A stretch of 64,000 nucleotides of DNA from Bacteroidota bacterium (GTDB lineage: Bacteria > Bacteroidota > Bacteroidia > Chitinophagales > Chitinophagaceae), in contig JAFDYG010000496.1 in NCBI GenBank assembly GCA_018267545.1, positions 62,001-126,000 of the forward strand. Direction: 5' to 3'. The position numbers were made by a program, and so were the translations under genes. The notes beneath the pieces were generated by a model, which made no database searches, was not told the DNA's origin, and was given only the letters and a program-made list of their open reading frames with translations. The stretch's first letter is position 1, and every line of letters begins with the position of its first letter. Shown piece by piece: positions 16,485 through 25,365 of this stretch.

Positions 16485-17891
16485 TCAATAGCCGGGATTC
16501 TGTTTTAGCTTGATATTATTCTGTAATTCGGTCTGCGGCACGGGATATAGCTGCGCAGTGGCCGTAAAGCCGGGCTTCTCCGCCCCCAGCACCGCCACCG
16601 CCGTACCCGTCCGCTTCAGATCGAACCAGCGGTTGCCCCATTCCGCAAAAAGCTCCACCTGCCGCTCATGCATGATCGCATTCATAACCTCTCCCTTTAC
16701 ATTGGGATTGGCCGTGCTCGCCGCGAGCCCCGCACGGGCGCGCACCGTATTCACGTCGCTCAGCGCCGCAGCCCCATTCCCCAGCTGCGCGGAAGCCTCC
16801 GCCCGGATCAGATACTGTTCCCCAAGCCGCAGCATCATATAGTCTTCCGTAGTCTGCGCATTCGGAGTTTGCAGATTCTTATACTTGAAAGGCGAATAGA
16901 CCGTGTTGCCGTTGGCGACAGTCGGCGTAAGCCAGTCCTGCATCCTCAAATCCCCCGGCTCGAAGGCATTCAAAAGCCAGGTCGTAGCGATGTAGGGCGG
17001 CACACTCCCCGATGAATAGGGAATGAACTGCATGGCGTCTCCCGTCACGTTATTGGGCCCTGCCGCCGGCAATTGCCAGATGGCCTCCTCACTACCGTCC
17101 AGGAACACCTCGTTCGGATCGGTCACGAGATTATATTCACCGCTCCCGATCACGGCATTGGACCGGTCGTAAGCCCCCTGCCAGTTATTCCGATACAGAT
17201 AGACCTTGGCCAGCATCGCATCCGCCACCAGCTGGTTGGGCCGGACATGCCCGCTGGAAGGATAGTCAGCCATCAGGTTCTGTTTCGCGCTGGTCAGATC
17301 TGACACGATCTGCGCATAAACAGTATCGACCGGAGCCCGGGGCAGCACAGCATTTACTTTGTAGTCGATCCCCGTGACGACCGGCACCGGACCGAACATG
17401 TTCACCAGCTGGAAATAATAAAAGGCGCGAACCACCTTCATCTCCGCCGTAATTTGCTTGCGGAAAGAAGCAGACATATTCGCATTGTCCGTAACATTAG
17501 CCAGAACATTGTTGACTACATAGAGCGAGGTATAGGGCGAGGACCAGATAGTTCCCACAGACCCGTTGATGGGAGAGAGGCTGTAATTATAGAACTGGGT
17601 CATCGACGCATCGTAAGGACTCGGCTGGAGCAGCTCGTCGGAGGACAGACAGACAGGCCCGATCATGTCCCCATTGTTCCAGGCTACTCCCGAAGTGGTT
17701 CCGGCGGCATAGGTATACACCCAGGCGATGGCGCTCATCGCCGCCGCACTGTCGGCATACTGGTCCTTCTCCCCGATCTGCGTGGGAGGACTGGAAGGGA
17801 TCTCGATCAATTTTTTACAGGACCCATTCAGCAGCGCCATCATCAGCAGGGCTGCCGGGAAGATATATCGGTTGATGCTAGTTTTTCGCAT
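16485..17891 (-). CDS. SusD/RagB-type substrate-binding lipoprotein
   Basis: 468 residues. The lipobox ends at C25 (LLNGSCKK), so it is a surface lipoprotein. TPR-like helices characteristic of SusD are visible (MKVVRAFYYFQLVNMFGPVP near 150-170; EEAIWQLP; LGEQYLIRAEA), and the family end motif YPVPQTEL-(x)4-KLKQNPGY is present. It caps the SusC barrel encoded 12 bp upstream and selects the ligand. The substrate cannot be read from the sequence. The M16 peptidase in the same operon favours a peptide over a glycan (inference). Confidence 0.95.
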   Translation of the reverse strand: MRKTSINRYIFPAALLMMALLNGSCKKLIEIPSSPPTQIGEKDQYADSAAAMSAIAWVYTYAAGTTSGVAWNNGDMIGPVCLSSDELLQPSPYDASMTQFYNYSLSPINGSVGTIWSSPYTSLYVVNNVLANVTDNANMSASFRKQITAEMKVVRAFYYFQLVNMFGPVPVVTGIDYKVNAVLPRAPVDTVYAQIVSDLTSAKQNLMADYPSSGHVRPNQLVADAMLAKVYLYRNNWQGAYDRSNAVIGSGEYNLVTDPNEVFLDGSEEAIWQLPAAGPNNVTGDAMQFIPYSSGSVPPYIATTWLLNAFEPGDLRMQDWLTPTVANGNTVYSPFKYKNLQTPNAQTTEDYMMLRLGEQYLIRAEASAQLGNGAAALSDVNTVRARAGLAASTANPNVKGEVMNAIMHERQVELFAEWGNRWFDLKRTGTAVAVLGAEKPGFTATAQLYPVPQTELQNNIKLKQNPGY

Positions 17892-17903
17892 GTTGATTAC
17901 GGT

Positions 17904-20900
17904 TTAAAAATTAAAATTCAGACCCATTGCCATCGTACGCTGGATCGGGAACGCCGTGAAGTTGCTGAACAGCTCCGGGTCGCCTACTTTGTAGTTGGAG
18001 ACGGTCCATAGATTTTGGACATTACAGTAAATACGCGCGCCCTTGATATGCCAGTGCTTGAGAACATCTTCCGGCACGGAATAAGACAGCGACACCGTCT
18101 TCAGCCGCGCATAAGTATCATCGCTATAGGCGCCCGAGGAAGCGGAGAAGGTATACCCCGTTCCCATATAAGGCGAGGGATAACCGGACACCAGGCGCTG
18201 CAGCGTAGCGTGCGTGTCGCCAGGTCCGGTCCAGTATTTCCCGAGAACGACGTCGGGCTGGTTGATATTTACGAAGCCCGGCGCAAAGTTTTGATAGGCA
18301 TAGCCCAGCCAGTTGGGCGCCGTCTGACTCGAAAACTGGATAAAGACGTAAAGGCTCAGCTGCTTATAGGTGAACGTGTTTCCAAACCCGCCCAGATATT
18401 TCACCTCTCGGTCGGCAATAGGCACCTGGTCGCCGCCGGTTGCCACAAGCCCATATCCCGGCGTATACGTCGTCTGCCCCTTCGCGTCATAGAACTCGAA
18501 CCGGCCCGTGGTCGGATTGACGTCCTTATACCGGTAACCGAATATGATCGAGGTAGGCTTGCCGATAACATAAGAGTTCGCGTAGGACGAAGACTCCAGA
18601 TTGGGGAAGCTGAGCAGCTTGTTACGATTCCAGCTGATATTGAAATTCGTCCGCCAGGTGAAGTTCTTCGTTTTGATATTAGTCGAGGTCAGTGAAAATT
18701 CCCATCCCGAGTTTTGAACGTCGGCAGGCGTATTTTCCAGCACTGTGCTAAAACCCGCCTGCGAAGGAAGCGGATAGCCGGCCAGCTGATTGCCTACGCG
18801 GTCCCGGTACCAGTTGGCGGTAAGCAATATCCGGTCCTGGATAAAGCCCAGGTCGAGCGCGATGTTGAGCGAACGCTTTGTCGCCCAGGAATAATCCGGG
18901 TTGTAGAGATTCTGCGGCTGATTGCCCCGCACCCCCTGGAAAGGAAACTGGTAGGTCTGCGGAGTCCAGAGCGCCTGGTATTGATAGCCTTGCACCCCAT
19001 CCGACCCGCTGGTCCCATAGCTGCCGTAGAGCTTGCCGAAGCTGATAAAAGGCAGCGCGTTTTTAACGGCCTTCTCCTGCGTAAAGATCCAGCCCAGCCC
19101 CACCGAACCAAAGCTCCCGAACTGCCTTCCGGGACCAAAATTGCTGGACCCATCCCGACGGCCCGAAAGACTGACGATAAATTCCTGGTTATACATATAC
19201 TTCAACCGGCCGAACATCGCCGCATACTTATAGAGCGAATACTGCTCGTACGCATAGACCGACCCGGCCCCATTGATCGACCCAAGAAACAGATCGCTCG
19301 TATAATCATATCCCTGCTGTGTAGTCCTGTCGGCGATATTCTTCTTATAGCTCGTTCCTACCAGCGCGCTGAAATTGCTCTTACCCAGGTTGAGGTTGTA
19401 GTCGATCTGCGGTTCGATATTGATCGTCTCGAAGGTATTCTGACCGAATTGGGCGCTGCGGCTGATGTAGGAGGGGTCCTGGGCCGTGCTGGGAAACGGG
19501 CTCGCCTCATCGGCCGTGACCCGGCTATATCCCGCTGTGACGCCAAAGCTCAGTCCCCTGACGATCTTGTAGTTCAGGTGCGCATTGTTGTTGAGGGTAT
19601 AGCTTTTCATATCGGCCGTGGCGTTCAGATTGGCGTAAAACTGGTAAGGCTGGAGGTTGAACCCCTTGTAGCTCCAGACCAGGCTGCCGTCGGGATTTTT
19701 CAGCTCCGGCAGATTCGGAGGATCGGTGATGTCCCTGTTTCCTCCAAATCCGGCCGAATGAGTTTGGACATAACCGAAGTCGACGCCAAAATCGATGGTG
19801 AGCCTGTTATCCCCCGAAGCATGATGAAACTGGCTGTGCAGCGTCATCTGCTGATTGGACCAATCTCCGGGATAGTTGTAGTTGCTCCGGGTATAACCGG
19901 CCGACAACATAAACGTATTGTTATAATAGCCTCCGGACAAGCTGCCGTGAACATCGATATTGTGGGTACCACGGCCATAGATGGTCTTTTCCCAGTTGGT
20001 ATAGCGGGTCGTATCGAACAGCATCAGGTCAGGCGCAAATCCGGGATCGGATGGATCGCTGCTCGGCGTAAGACCATCCTGCGCAAGCGCTTCGCGGCGC
20101 AGCGAAAGATACTGCGGCGTATTCAGGAATTTTATGTCCCGCGCATTGCTGTTGAACTGCGTGTTCACATTCAGATCGAACACGGTCTTTCCCGGCTTCC
20201 CTTTCTTGGTAGTGATCAAAATAACCCCGTTCGACCCCTGCGTACCATAAATAGAAGTGGCGTCCGCATCCCGAAGAACAGTGACGCTTTCTACATCCGC
20301 AGGACTGATGCCGTTGAAAGGACTGATCCCGCCCGGCTGACTGATGCCGCCATTGAAGGATTCCGTACTCGCCAGCGAGTTGAACTGGTTCACGTTGTTA
20401 TTCTGCGGCGCAAACGGAATCCCATCGATAATGAACAACGGCTGATCATAAGGTTTAAAATAGTTCGGCGGCGCCAGCATCGTATTCTGCCCCCTGATCT
20501 GCAGCTGCATCTTCGAGCCAGGCACGCCGCTCGTCGCATTGACGGCCAGACCGGGCACCTGCCCCTGCAAAGCCTGCAGTACATTGGTGACAGGCTGCTT
20601 GCTGATCGTAGCCGCATCGACCGTAGTGATCGCCCCGACATTGAAGCGGCGGCTGGTCGTGCCATACGCCTGAATCACCATCGCATCGAGCTCGTCCTGG
20701 CTGCGTCGCAGCATGATATAGTGATAGGTGCCGTTTCTTGCCGACACTTCATATTCCCGGGTCACATATCCCGTATAGGAAACGACAAGCACGGTCCCCT
20801 CGGCAATATTCTTCATCTCGAACCCGCCGTTGACATCCGACTCCGTCCCCTTCTTCGTTCCCTTGATCCGGATGGAAGCCCCGACGAGCGGCGCTCCCGT

Positions 20901-21344
20901 ACTATCCGCGACGCGTCCCTTGATACCATCCCCTGGCGGAATCTCCACCTGATACGCTGAATACGGCGCTGCCGGCTGTACAGGTTTTTCCTTCAGCACG
21001 ATCATTTTGTCGAGGATGGCGTAGGTGAAAGGCTGATCCCGGAAACAAATATCCAGCGCCTCCTTTAGACTGGCATCGCGCACCGATATGGTCACGCTGC
21101 GCGTCTGTTTCAACCATTCATCGCGGTAAACAAAAAGATAGCCCGTCTGATCGGTAATCTTCTTAAAGACTTTTTCCAACGGGACATGTTGTTCCGAAAG
21201 GTTGATCTGCGCTCTTGTCTTTGCGCTGAGGTGCAGACAGGTAGCCAGCAGTAAAATGCTTGTCAATCGCATGGCTAAGAGAGTTTTGGTGATGGCGGCG
21301 CTCCTTTTGCGCAAGCGCGCGCCTTTCAATGCAGCTAAAAGCAT
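17904..21344 (-). CDS. SusC/RagA-type TonB-dependent transporter with STN domain
   Basis: 1146 residues from the ATG at 21344, chosen because a basic stretch (RLRKRSAAITKTLLAMR) before the signal helix is usual in Chitinophagaceae SusC proteins; ATG 21272 is the alternative. Order: signal, STN domain (about 45-120, the part that talks to FecR), a carboxypeptidase-regulatory-like Ig domain (GIKGRVADSTGAPLVGAS), plug domain (from VIQAYGTTSRR, with LQGQVPGLAV and DADATSIYGTQGSNGVI), then a 22-strand barrel ending in GLNFNF. The STN domain plus the FecR and ECF sigma genes upstream make this a surface-signalling transducer: binding of the substrate outside should switch on the operon. Confidence 0.93.
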   Translation of the reverse strand: MLLAALKGARLRKRSAAITKTLLAMRLTSILLLATCLHLSAKTRAQINLSEQHVPLEKVFKKITDQTGYLFVYRDEWLKQTRSVTISVRDASLKEALDICFRDQPFTYAILDKMIVLKEKPVQPAAPYSAYQVEIPPGDGIKGRVADSTGAPLVGASIRIKGTKKGTESDVNGGFEMKNIAEGTVLVVSYTGYVTREYEVSARNGTYHYIMLRRSQDELDAMVIQAYGTTSRRFNVGAITTVDAATISKQPVTNVLQALQGQVPGLAVNATSGVPGSKMQLQIRGQNTMLAPPNYFKPYDQPLFIIDGIPFAPQNNNVNQFNSLASTESFNGGISQPGGISPFNGISPADVESVTVLRDADATSIYGTQGSNGVILITTKKGKPGKTVFDLNVNTQFNSNARDIKFLNTPQYLSLRREALAQDGLTPSSDPSDPGFAPDLMLFDTTRYTNWEKTIYGRGTHNIDVHGSLSGGYYNNTFMLSAGYTRSNYNYPGDWSNQQMTLHSQFHHASGDNRLTIDFGVDFGYVQTHSAGFGGNRDITDPPNLPELKNPDGSLVWSYKGFNLQPYQFYANLNATADMKSYTLNNNAHLNYKIVRGLSFGVTAGYSRVTADEASPFPSTAQDPSYISRSAQFGQNTFETINIEPQIDYNLNLGKSNFSALVGTSYKKNIADRTTQQGYDYTSDLFLGSINGAGSVYAYEQYSLYKYAAMFGRLKYMYNQEFIVSLSGRRDGSSNFGPGRQFGSFGSVGLGWIFTQEKAVKNALPFISFGKLYGSYGTSGSDGVQGYQYQALWTPQTYQFPFQGVRGNQPQNLYNPDYSWATKRSLNIALDLGFIQDRILLTANWYRDRVGNQLAGYPLPSQAGFSTVLENTPADVQNSGWEFSLTSTNIKTKNFTWRTNFNISWNRNKLLSFPNLESSSYANSYVIGKPTSIIFGYRYKDVNPTTGRFEFYDAKGQTTYTPGYGLVATGGDQVPIADREVKYLGGFGNTFTYKQLSLYVFIQFSSQTAPNWLGYAYQNFAPGFVNINQPDVVLGKYWTGPGDTHATLQRLVSGYPSPYMGTGYTFSASSGAYSDDTYARLKTVSLSYSVPEDVLKHWHIKGARIYCNVQNLWTVSNYKVGDPELFSNFTAFPIQRTMAMGLNFNF

Positions 21345-21533
21345 ACATTTGCAGTGTTTGGGTTTAACAATAAAGCAGTTTCCAACAATTGTGACCGGTT
21401 GGCCCGAACTTTTCGCCGGGAGTGGTACCAACACTTCCGGCTTTTTTTCCCGCCGCATCAGGCAACAGGCATCCGCCAACCATTATCTTATAGTGATAAG
21501 GCTCTTACTCAAATTGACAACAATGGATGAAGG

Positions 21534-22664
21534 TTATGGCGTCACGAAGATCTTTCGCCCCTCGACCGTAAAATGGACGCCACTGGTCTGCAGCACCTGC
21601 AGCACCGTCGATAACATCGTATTTCTCGGCACGACCCCGGTGATATGGCCCCCGGGGACACCATTCTCAAAGGCTACCTCGACATCGTACCAGCGGCTGA
21701 TCTGCCGCATGACCGTGCCGATATCGGCGCTCGTTAGATAAAATAAACCGTTCTTCCAGGCCAGCACCGACTCCAGGTTCGCATCGGGCGTCGCCTGCAG
21801 CTGCCCGTCCCGCCATTCGGCCTGCTGTCCCGCACGCTTCAGCATGATCTCATGCCCCGGAATGCCCACCGCCGCCGCACCCGTCGCCAGCGTGACCTTT
21901 ATCGACGGCTCGTCTGCATAGGCATTGATATTGAAAGAGGTGCCGATATCCCGAACCACCTGCCCACGAACCTCTACCTCGAAAGGAACGTTTACGTCAT
22001 GCGCCACCTCGAAATAAGCCTGCCCCACGATGCTCACCTTACGCATATTCCCGGCAAAAGACGCCGGAAACGTGATCGAGCTGAGCGCATCCAGCCAGAC
22101 CTTTGTCCCATCCGACAAGACCAGCTTATATTGCCCGCCCCGCGGCGTCGACAATGTGTTATAAGTCATTGTACTTTTCGTCTTCCCCGTTTCAGTTTGA
22201 TAATCCAGCTGCCCATTTTGCTTCATAACCCGGCTCGCGCCCTGCGTCGCCAGCATCCCATTCGCCGCGCTGTCCAGCACCATTCGCTGCCCATTGCCCA
22301 GCGTCAGAATCGCCTTGTCTCCGCCTGGACTCGCCTCGATGTCGATCTTCATAGCCACAACACCCGGCGTCTCTTTAGTCTTCGGCCATAACAGCCAAAC
22401 CCCAACAGCCAATACCACCACAGCCGCCGCAATCGCCGCAGCCCGCGTCAACCACCTCACCCGCGGCCGCACATCTTCTCCCAGCTCCGCCCTTATCCTC
22501 GCCAGCATCCGGTCATGCACAATCCTCGGCTCATCCACCGCCGCTTCCCCAGGATACTCATCCCCCAAATCTTCAAACCACGACTCCACCCATTCCTTCT
22601 CCGAAGGAGTACATTCCCCGGCCAGGTAACGTCGAAGCAGCGATTGAGCATCCCTTTCTGTCAT
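21534..22664 (-). CDS. FecR-type anti-sigma factor (DUF4974 class)
   Basis: 376 residues. The cytoplasmic sigma-binding region is about 1-70, one membrane helix covers about 74-93 (AAAIAAAVVVLAVGVWLLW), the FecR domain starts at about 165 (LSTPRGGQYKLVLSDGTKVW, then GQAYFEVAHD), and the C-terminal DUF4974 secretin-like domain (ISRWYDVEVAFENG) begins near 310. It should hold the ECF sigma factor inactive until the SusC STN domain signals. It lies between the sigma gene (71 bp away) and SusC (189 bp away), all on the minus strand. Confidence 0.95.
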   Translation of the reverse strand: MTERDAQSLLRRYLAGECTPSEKEWVESWFEDLGDEYPGEAAVDEPRIVHDRMLARIRAELGEDVRPRVRWLTRAAAIAAAVVVLAVGVWLLWPKTKETPGVVAMKIDIEASPGGDKAILTLGNGQRMVLDSAANGMLATQGASRVMKQNGQLDYQTETGKTKSTMTYNTLSTPRGGQYKLVLSDGTKVWLDALSSITFPASFAGNMRKVSIVGQAYFEVAHDVNVPFEVEVRGQVVRDIGTSFNINAYADEPSIKVTLATGAAAVGIPGHEIMLKRAGQQAEWRDGQLQATPDANLESVLAWKNGLFYLTSADIGTVMRQISRWYDVEVAFENGVPGGHITGVVPRNTMLSTVLQVLQTSGVHFTVEGRKIFVTP

Positions 22665-22735
22665 GATGATATAGATGGGTTCTTTATATTAGTGACATCC
22701 CGTTCCCCGAAGTGGTACGCAGTATTATCTTTTTT

Positions 22736-23332
22736 TTAAAAAAAATGCGTGGTCAGCCATAAGAACAATCCGGCAGGCAGTCCAAGCCCCTCCCGAAGCA
22801 CCTTCAGCGACCGATATACCTGCTTCCGCACCGTCTCTTCTGAAATGGAAAGCCGCTCCGCAATCTCTTTATAGGACAGATGCTCCTTTCGGCTGAGAAT
22901 AAACACCTCCCTCATTTTTTCCGGCAGCTGCCCAATCAACCCATCGATCCGCCCTTCCAGCTCCCGGCCGAAGATATCCGCTTCCACGCCCAAACTTTCA
23001 TCGGAAAAGACCTGCATCCGAACCGCCAGCCGGTCCAGGTACAACGCATACGTGCTGCTTTTCTCGATCTGCCGGATCGAAAGATATCGCGCGCTATTAT
23101 ATAGGTAGGTGGAAAGATTCCGCTCGATCTGCAGCGTCTCGCGCCGCCGCCAGAGAGAAACAAACAACTCCTGGACGATATCCTCGGCGTCCGATTGCCG
23201 CCGGATAACCCGCAGGACGAAGACCAGGAGCTTATCCCAGTACCGCTCGTAAATAGCGGTAAATGCATCCGCGTCACCGCCCGTCAAAGACGCCACCAGC
23301 TGTTCATCCGTGTAGGAATCGTACAGAGCCAT
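22736..23332 (-). CDS. ECF RNA polymerase sigma factor
   Basis: 198 residues. Sigma region 2 covers about 23-90 (YERYWDKLLVFVLR, DAEDIVQELFVSLWRRR) and region 4 about 135-185 (LPEKMREVFILSRKEHLSYKEIAERL, then a helix-turn-helix ending in RKQVYRSLKVLRE). The C-terminus is unusually hydrophobic (LFLWLTTHFF), which could help contact FecR at the membrane. Paired with the FecR gene and the STN-type SusC, it completes a cell-surface signalling cassette for the operon down to the M16 peptidase. Confidence 0.95.
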   Translation of the reverse strand: MALYDSYTDEQLVASLTGGDADAFTAIYERYWDKLLVFVLRVIRRQSDAEDIVQELFVSLWRRRETLQIERNLSTYLYNSARYLSIRQIEKSSTYALYLDRLAVRMQVFSDESLGVEADIFGRELEGRIDGLIGQLPEKMREVFILSRKEHLSYKEIAERLSISEETVRKQVYRSLKVLREGLGLPAGLFLWLTTHFF

Positions 23333-23392
23333 TCAGAATTGTTTTCTCCCGCAGACCGTCCCCAAGGGATCATCGGAAATATGACGAAACGA

Positions 23393-23400
23393 TAAATTTA
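23393..23400 (-). promoter_or_regulatory. Possible -7 element for the ECF sigma gene
   Basis: TAAATTTA on the minus strand agrees with TAnnTTTG except the last base and lies 60 bp before the sigma start. An ATTG about 17 nt further upstream could be the -33 element. Confidence 0.35.
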
Positions 23401-23458
23401 GGGAAAAATCTCCATGCAATCCTCCCCATTATCCATTCCTCTCGCCCACACCCCACAG

Positions 23459-23466
23459 TAATTTTG
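23459..23466 (+). promoter_or_regulatory. -7 promoter element for the AhpD-like gene
   Basis: TAATTTTG is an exact TAnnTTTG match, 21 bp before the ATG at 23488. No convincing -33 element is present. Confidence 0.5.
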
Positions 23467-23487
23467 TTCCAACACAAAAAATAAAAA

Positions 23488-24021
23488 ATGGAAAAATTTA
23501 CAGTCCCCACCCGGGAAGAAGTATCCCCTGCCAACCAGGCCAATTTCGACGCGCTCCAAAAAGCCCTCGGCCTGGTCCCCAATCTCTACGCCACCATCGC
23601 CTACTCCAATAACGGTCTCTCCCGCTATCTCGCCTTCCAGGGCGCAAAGACCTCCCTCAGCAACAAAGAAAAAGAAGCCGTCAACCTCATCGTCAGCCAG
23701 GTCAATGGCTGCATCTACTGCCAAAGCGCCCACACCCTCCTCGGAAAAATGAACGGCTTCTCCGAAGAAGAGACGGTTAAAATCCGCACCGGCCGCGCCA
23801 CCGACCCCAGACTAAACGCCCTCGTCACCCTGGCCAAAGACATCACCGAATCAAAAGGCCGCATATCCCCCGCCAGCCTCGACGCATTCTTCGACGCCGG
23901 CTACGACAAAGGCCACCTCGTAGACCTCATCCTCCAGATCAGCGACAAAATCGCCATGAACTACCTCCATAACCTCACAAAAATCCCCGTCGACTTCCCC
24001 CTCGCCGCAACCATCCTCTAA
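23488..24021 (+). CDS. AhpD-like / carboxymuconolactone decarboxylase family protein
   Basis: 177 residues, all-helical AhpD fold. The redox motif is C75-IY-C78 with H82 nearby (NGCIYCQSAHT), the catalytic pattern of AhpD peroxidases rather than of true carboxymuconolactone decarboxylases, which lack the Cys pair. A role in peroxide or organic hydroperoxide removal is therefore likely. It is a single-gene unit with its own -7 element and a hairpin terminator. The AraC regulator encoded 48 bp downstream on the same strand could respond to the same stress (inference). Confidence 0.88.
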   Translation: MEKFTVPTREEVSPANQANFDALQKALGLVPNLYATIAYSNNGLSRYLAFQGAKTSLSNKEKEAVNLIVSQVNGCIYCQSAHTLLGKMNGFSEEETVKIRTGRATDPRLNALVTLAKDITESKGRISPASLDAFFDAGYDKGHLVDLILQISDKIAMNYLHNLTKIPVDFPLAATIL

Positions 24022-24031
24022 CGATCATCAA

Positions 24032-24065
24032 AACGACGGGCGCAATCGCACCCGTCGTTATCTTT
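24032..24065 (+). terminator. Hairpin terminator overlapping the next gene's promoter
   Basis: AACGACGGG at 24032-24040 pairs perfectly with CCCGTCGTT at 24051-24059 (9 bp, 10-nt loop), 10 bp after the AhpD-like stop. The tail (ATCTTTGCC) has a short T run only. Its 3' arm overlaps the -7 element of the AraC gene. Confidence 0.6.
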
Positions 24066-24066
24066 G
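24059..24066 (+). promoter_or_regulatory. -7 promoter element for the AraC-type gene
   Basis: TATCTTTG is an exact TAnnTTTG match whose end is only 3 bp before the ATG at 24070, which would give a leaderless transcript if used. Its first base is the last base of the terminator stem. Confidence 0.4.
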
Positions 24067-24069
24067 CCT

Positions 24070-24954
24070 ATGCCCCCGTCATCAAACTACACACTCACCA
24101 ATCCCGCCACCGGAAACCTGCTGTTTAAAATCTACGGCTTCCGCGACGACAACCCCTTCGACCACCTCCAACGACTCAGCTACTATACGATAATTCTGCT
24201 CACAGAAGGAAACGCAACACTCCATGCCGACTTTACCGAACACGAAATAGGCCCCGCCAGCCTGCTCTTCTTCTCCCCCTACCAACCCTTCATGCTCGGC
24301 AGCACCCAAAACATCCAGGGCTCCATCCTCCACTTTCACTCCGATTTCTTCTGTATCCACCAGCACCAACGCGAAGTCGCCTGCAACGGTATCCTCTTCA
24401 ACAATATCTACCAGGAACCCATCCTCACCCTCTCCGAAACCGACCTAAAAGAATTCCAACACCTCCTCGACGAAATAAAACCCGAAATCACCCGCACCGA
24501 CCTCGCCCAGCACGAGCTGCTCGTCTCCTATCTAAAAATATTCCTCATCCGCGCTTCCCGGTTGAAAACCGAACAGGCCCCCATCTCCTCCCATCGCCCC
24601 CAGGCCGACCTCGCCCAACACCTCCGCGACGCCATCGAGCAACACTATAAAACCATCCACTCCCCCAGCGGCTACGCCGCTCTCCTCCACGTCACCCCCA
24701 AGGCCCTCGCGCGTATCGCCAAAATCCACTTCAACAAAACCCCGACAAACCTCATCACCGAACGCATCATCATCGAAGCAAAACGCGAGCTCTACCTATC
24801 CTCCAAAACAATAAAAGAAATCGCCTACACCCTCGGCTTCGACGACGAATTCTACTTCAGCCGCTTCTTCAAAAACAACGCCGACGTCTCCCCCCAGCTC
24901 TTCCGCGAAACCGTCGGCTTCGCCCGCGCCGAACACTCCCCCTCCTCCAACTAA
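24070..24954 (+). CDS. AraC-family transcriptional regulator
   Basis: 294 residues from the ATG at 24070 (a TTG two codons earlier is less likely). The N-terminal half is a cupin-like sensing domain (about 20-150). The C-terminal 100 residues hold the two helix-turn-helix motifs of the family (YAALLHVTPKALARIAK; then TIKEIAYTLGFDDEFYFSRF with the conserved GF-x(4)-YF-RFFK pattern). It probably controls the monooxygenase/acetyltransferase genes that start 117 bp downstream, or the AhpD-like gene upstream. The ligand is unknown. Confidence 0.9.
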   Translation: MPPSSNYTLTNPATGNLLFKIYGFRDDNPFDHLQRLSYYTIILLTEGNATLHADFTEHEIGPASLLFFSPYQPFMLGSTQNIQGSILHFHSDFFCIHQHQREVACNGILFNNIYQEPILTLSETDLKEFQHLLDEIKPEITRTDLAQHELLVSYLKIFLIRASRLKTEQAPISSHRPQADLAQHLRDAIEQHYKTIHSPSGYAALLHVTPKALARIAKIHFNKTPTNLITERIIIEAKRELYLSSKTIKEIAYTLGFDDEFYFSRFFKNNADVSPQLFRETVGFARAEHSPSSN

Positions 24955-25020
24955 CCCCCTCCGGGAAATCCAGACAACACTTAGGGAACATCCGTCATTG
25001 CCACCCCCACCGGCGCACCC

Positions 25021-25028
25021 TACCTTTA
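25021..25028 (+). promoter_or_regulatory. -7 promoter element for the monooxygenase/GNAT operon
   Basis: TACCTTTA matches TAnnTTTG at seven of eight positions, 43 bp before the ATG at 25072, with an ATTG about 22 nt upstream as a possible -33 element. Confidence 0.4.
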
Positions 25029-25071
25029 CCGACCAAACACAAACAAGGACAAAAACAAAAAACCATCCACC

Positions 25072-25365
25072 ATGGAAAAACTCGCCCTCCTCGCCCGTCT
25101 CGAAGCAAAGCCCGGAAAAGAAACAGAACTAAAAGAATTTATCGAAAGCGCCCTCCCCCTCGCCCAGGCCGAACCCCTTACCATCCGCTGGTACGCCCTC
25201 CAGCTCGGCCCAACTACCTTCGGCATCTTCGACACATTCCCCACTGAAGACGGCAGACAAGCCCACCTCGCAGGCCCCATCGCCCGCGCCCTCATGAGCA
25301 AGGCCGACGAGCTGCTGGCATCTCCCCCCCAGATCGAACCCGTATCTTTGTTAGCGGTAAAATAA
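25072..25365 (+). CDS. ABM-domain (quinol) monooxygenase-like protein
   Basis: 97 residues, one antibiotic-biosynthesis-monooxygenase ferredoxin-like fold: LALLARLEAKPGKETELKEF at the start and a beta strand with FGIFDTFPTEDGRQAHLAG in the middle. Such small cofactor-free oxygenases act on quinols or other reactive aromatics, usually as dimers. The stop codon overlaps the start of the next gene by one base (TAATG at 25363-25367), so the two are translationally coupled. Confidence 0.85.
   Translation: MEKLALLARLEAKPGKETELKEFIESALPLAQAEPLTIRWYALQLGPTTFGIFDTFPTEDGRQAHLAGPIARALMSKADELLASPPQIEPVSLLAVK

Noticed and set aside
18714-20960. A 748-codon open frame on the plus strand opposite the SusC gene
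   Set aside because: It is a shadow of the GC-rich coding strand: Arg/Pro/Ile-rich composition, no domain, and the opposite frame is a clear SusC protein. Similar long antisense frames at 8927-10261, 33394-34968, 49952-51589 and 55764-56876 were rejected for the same reason.
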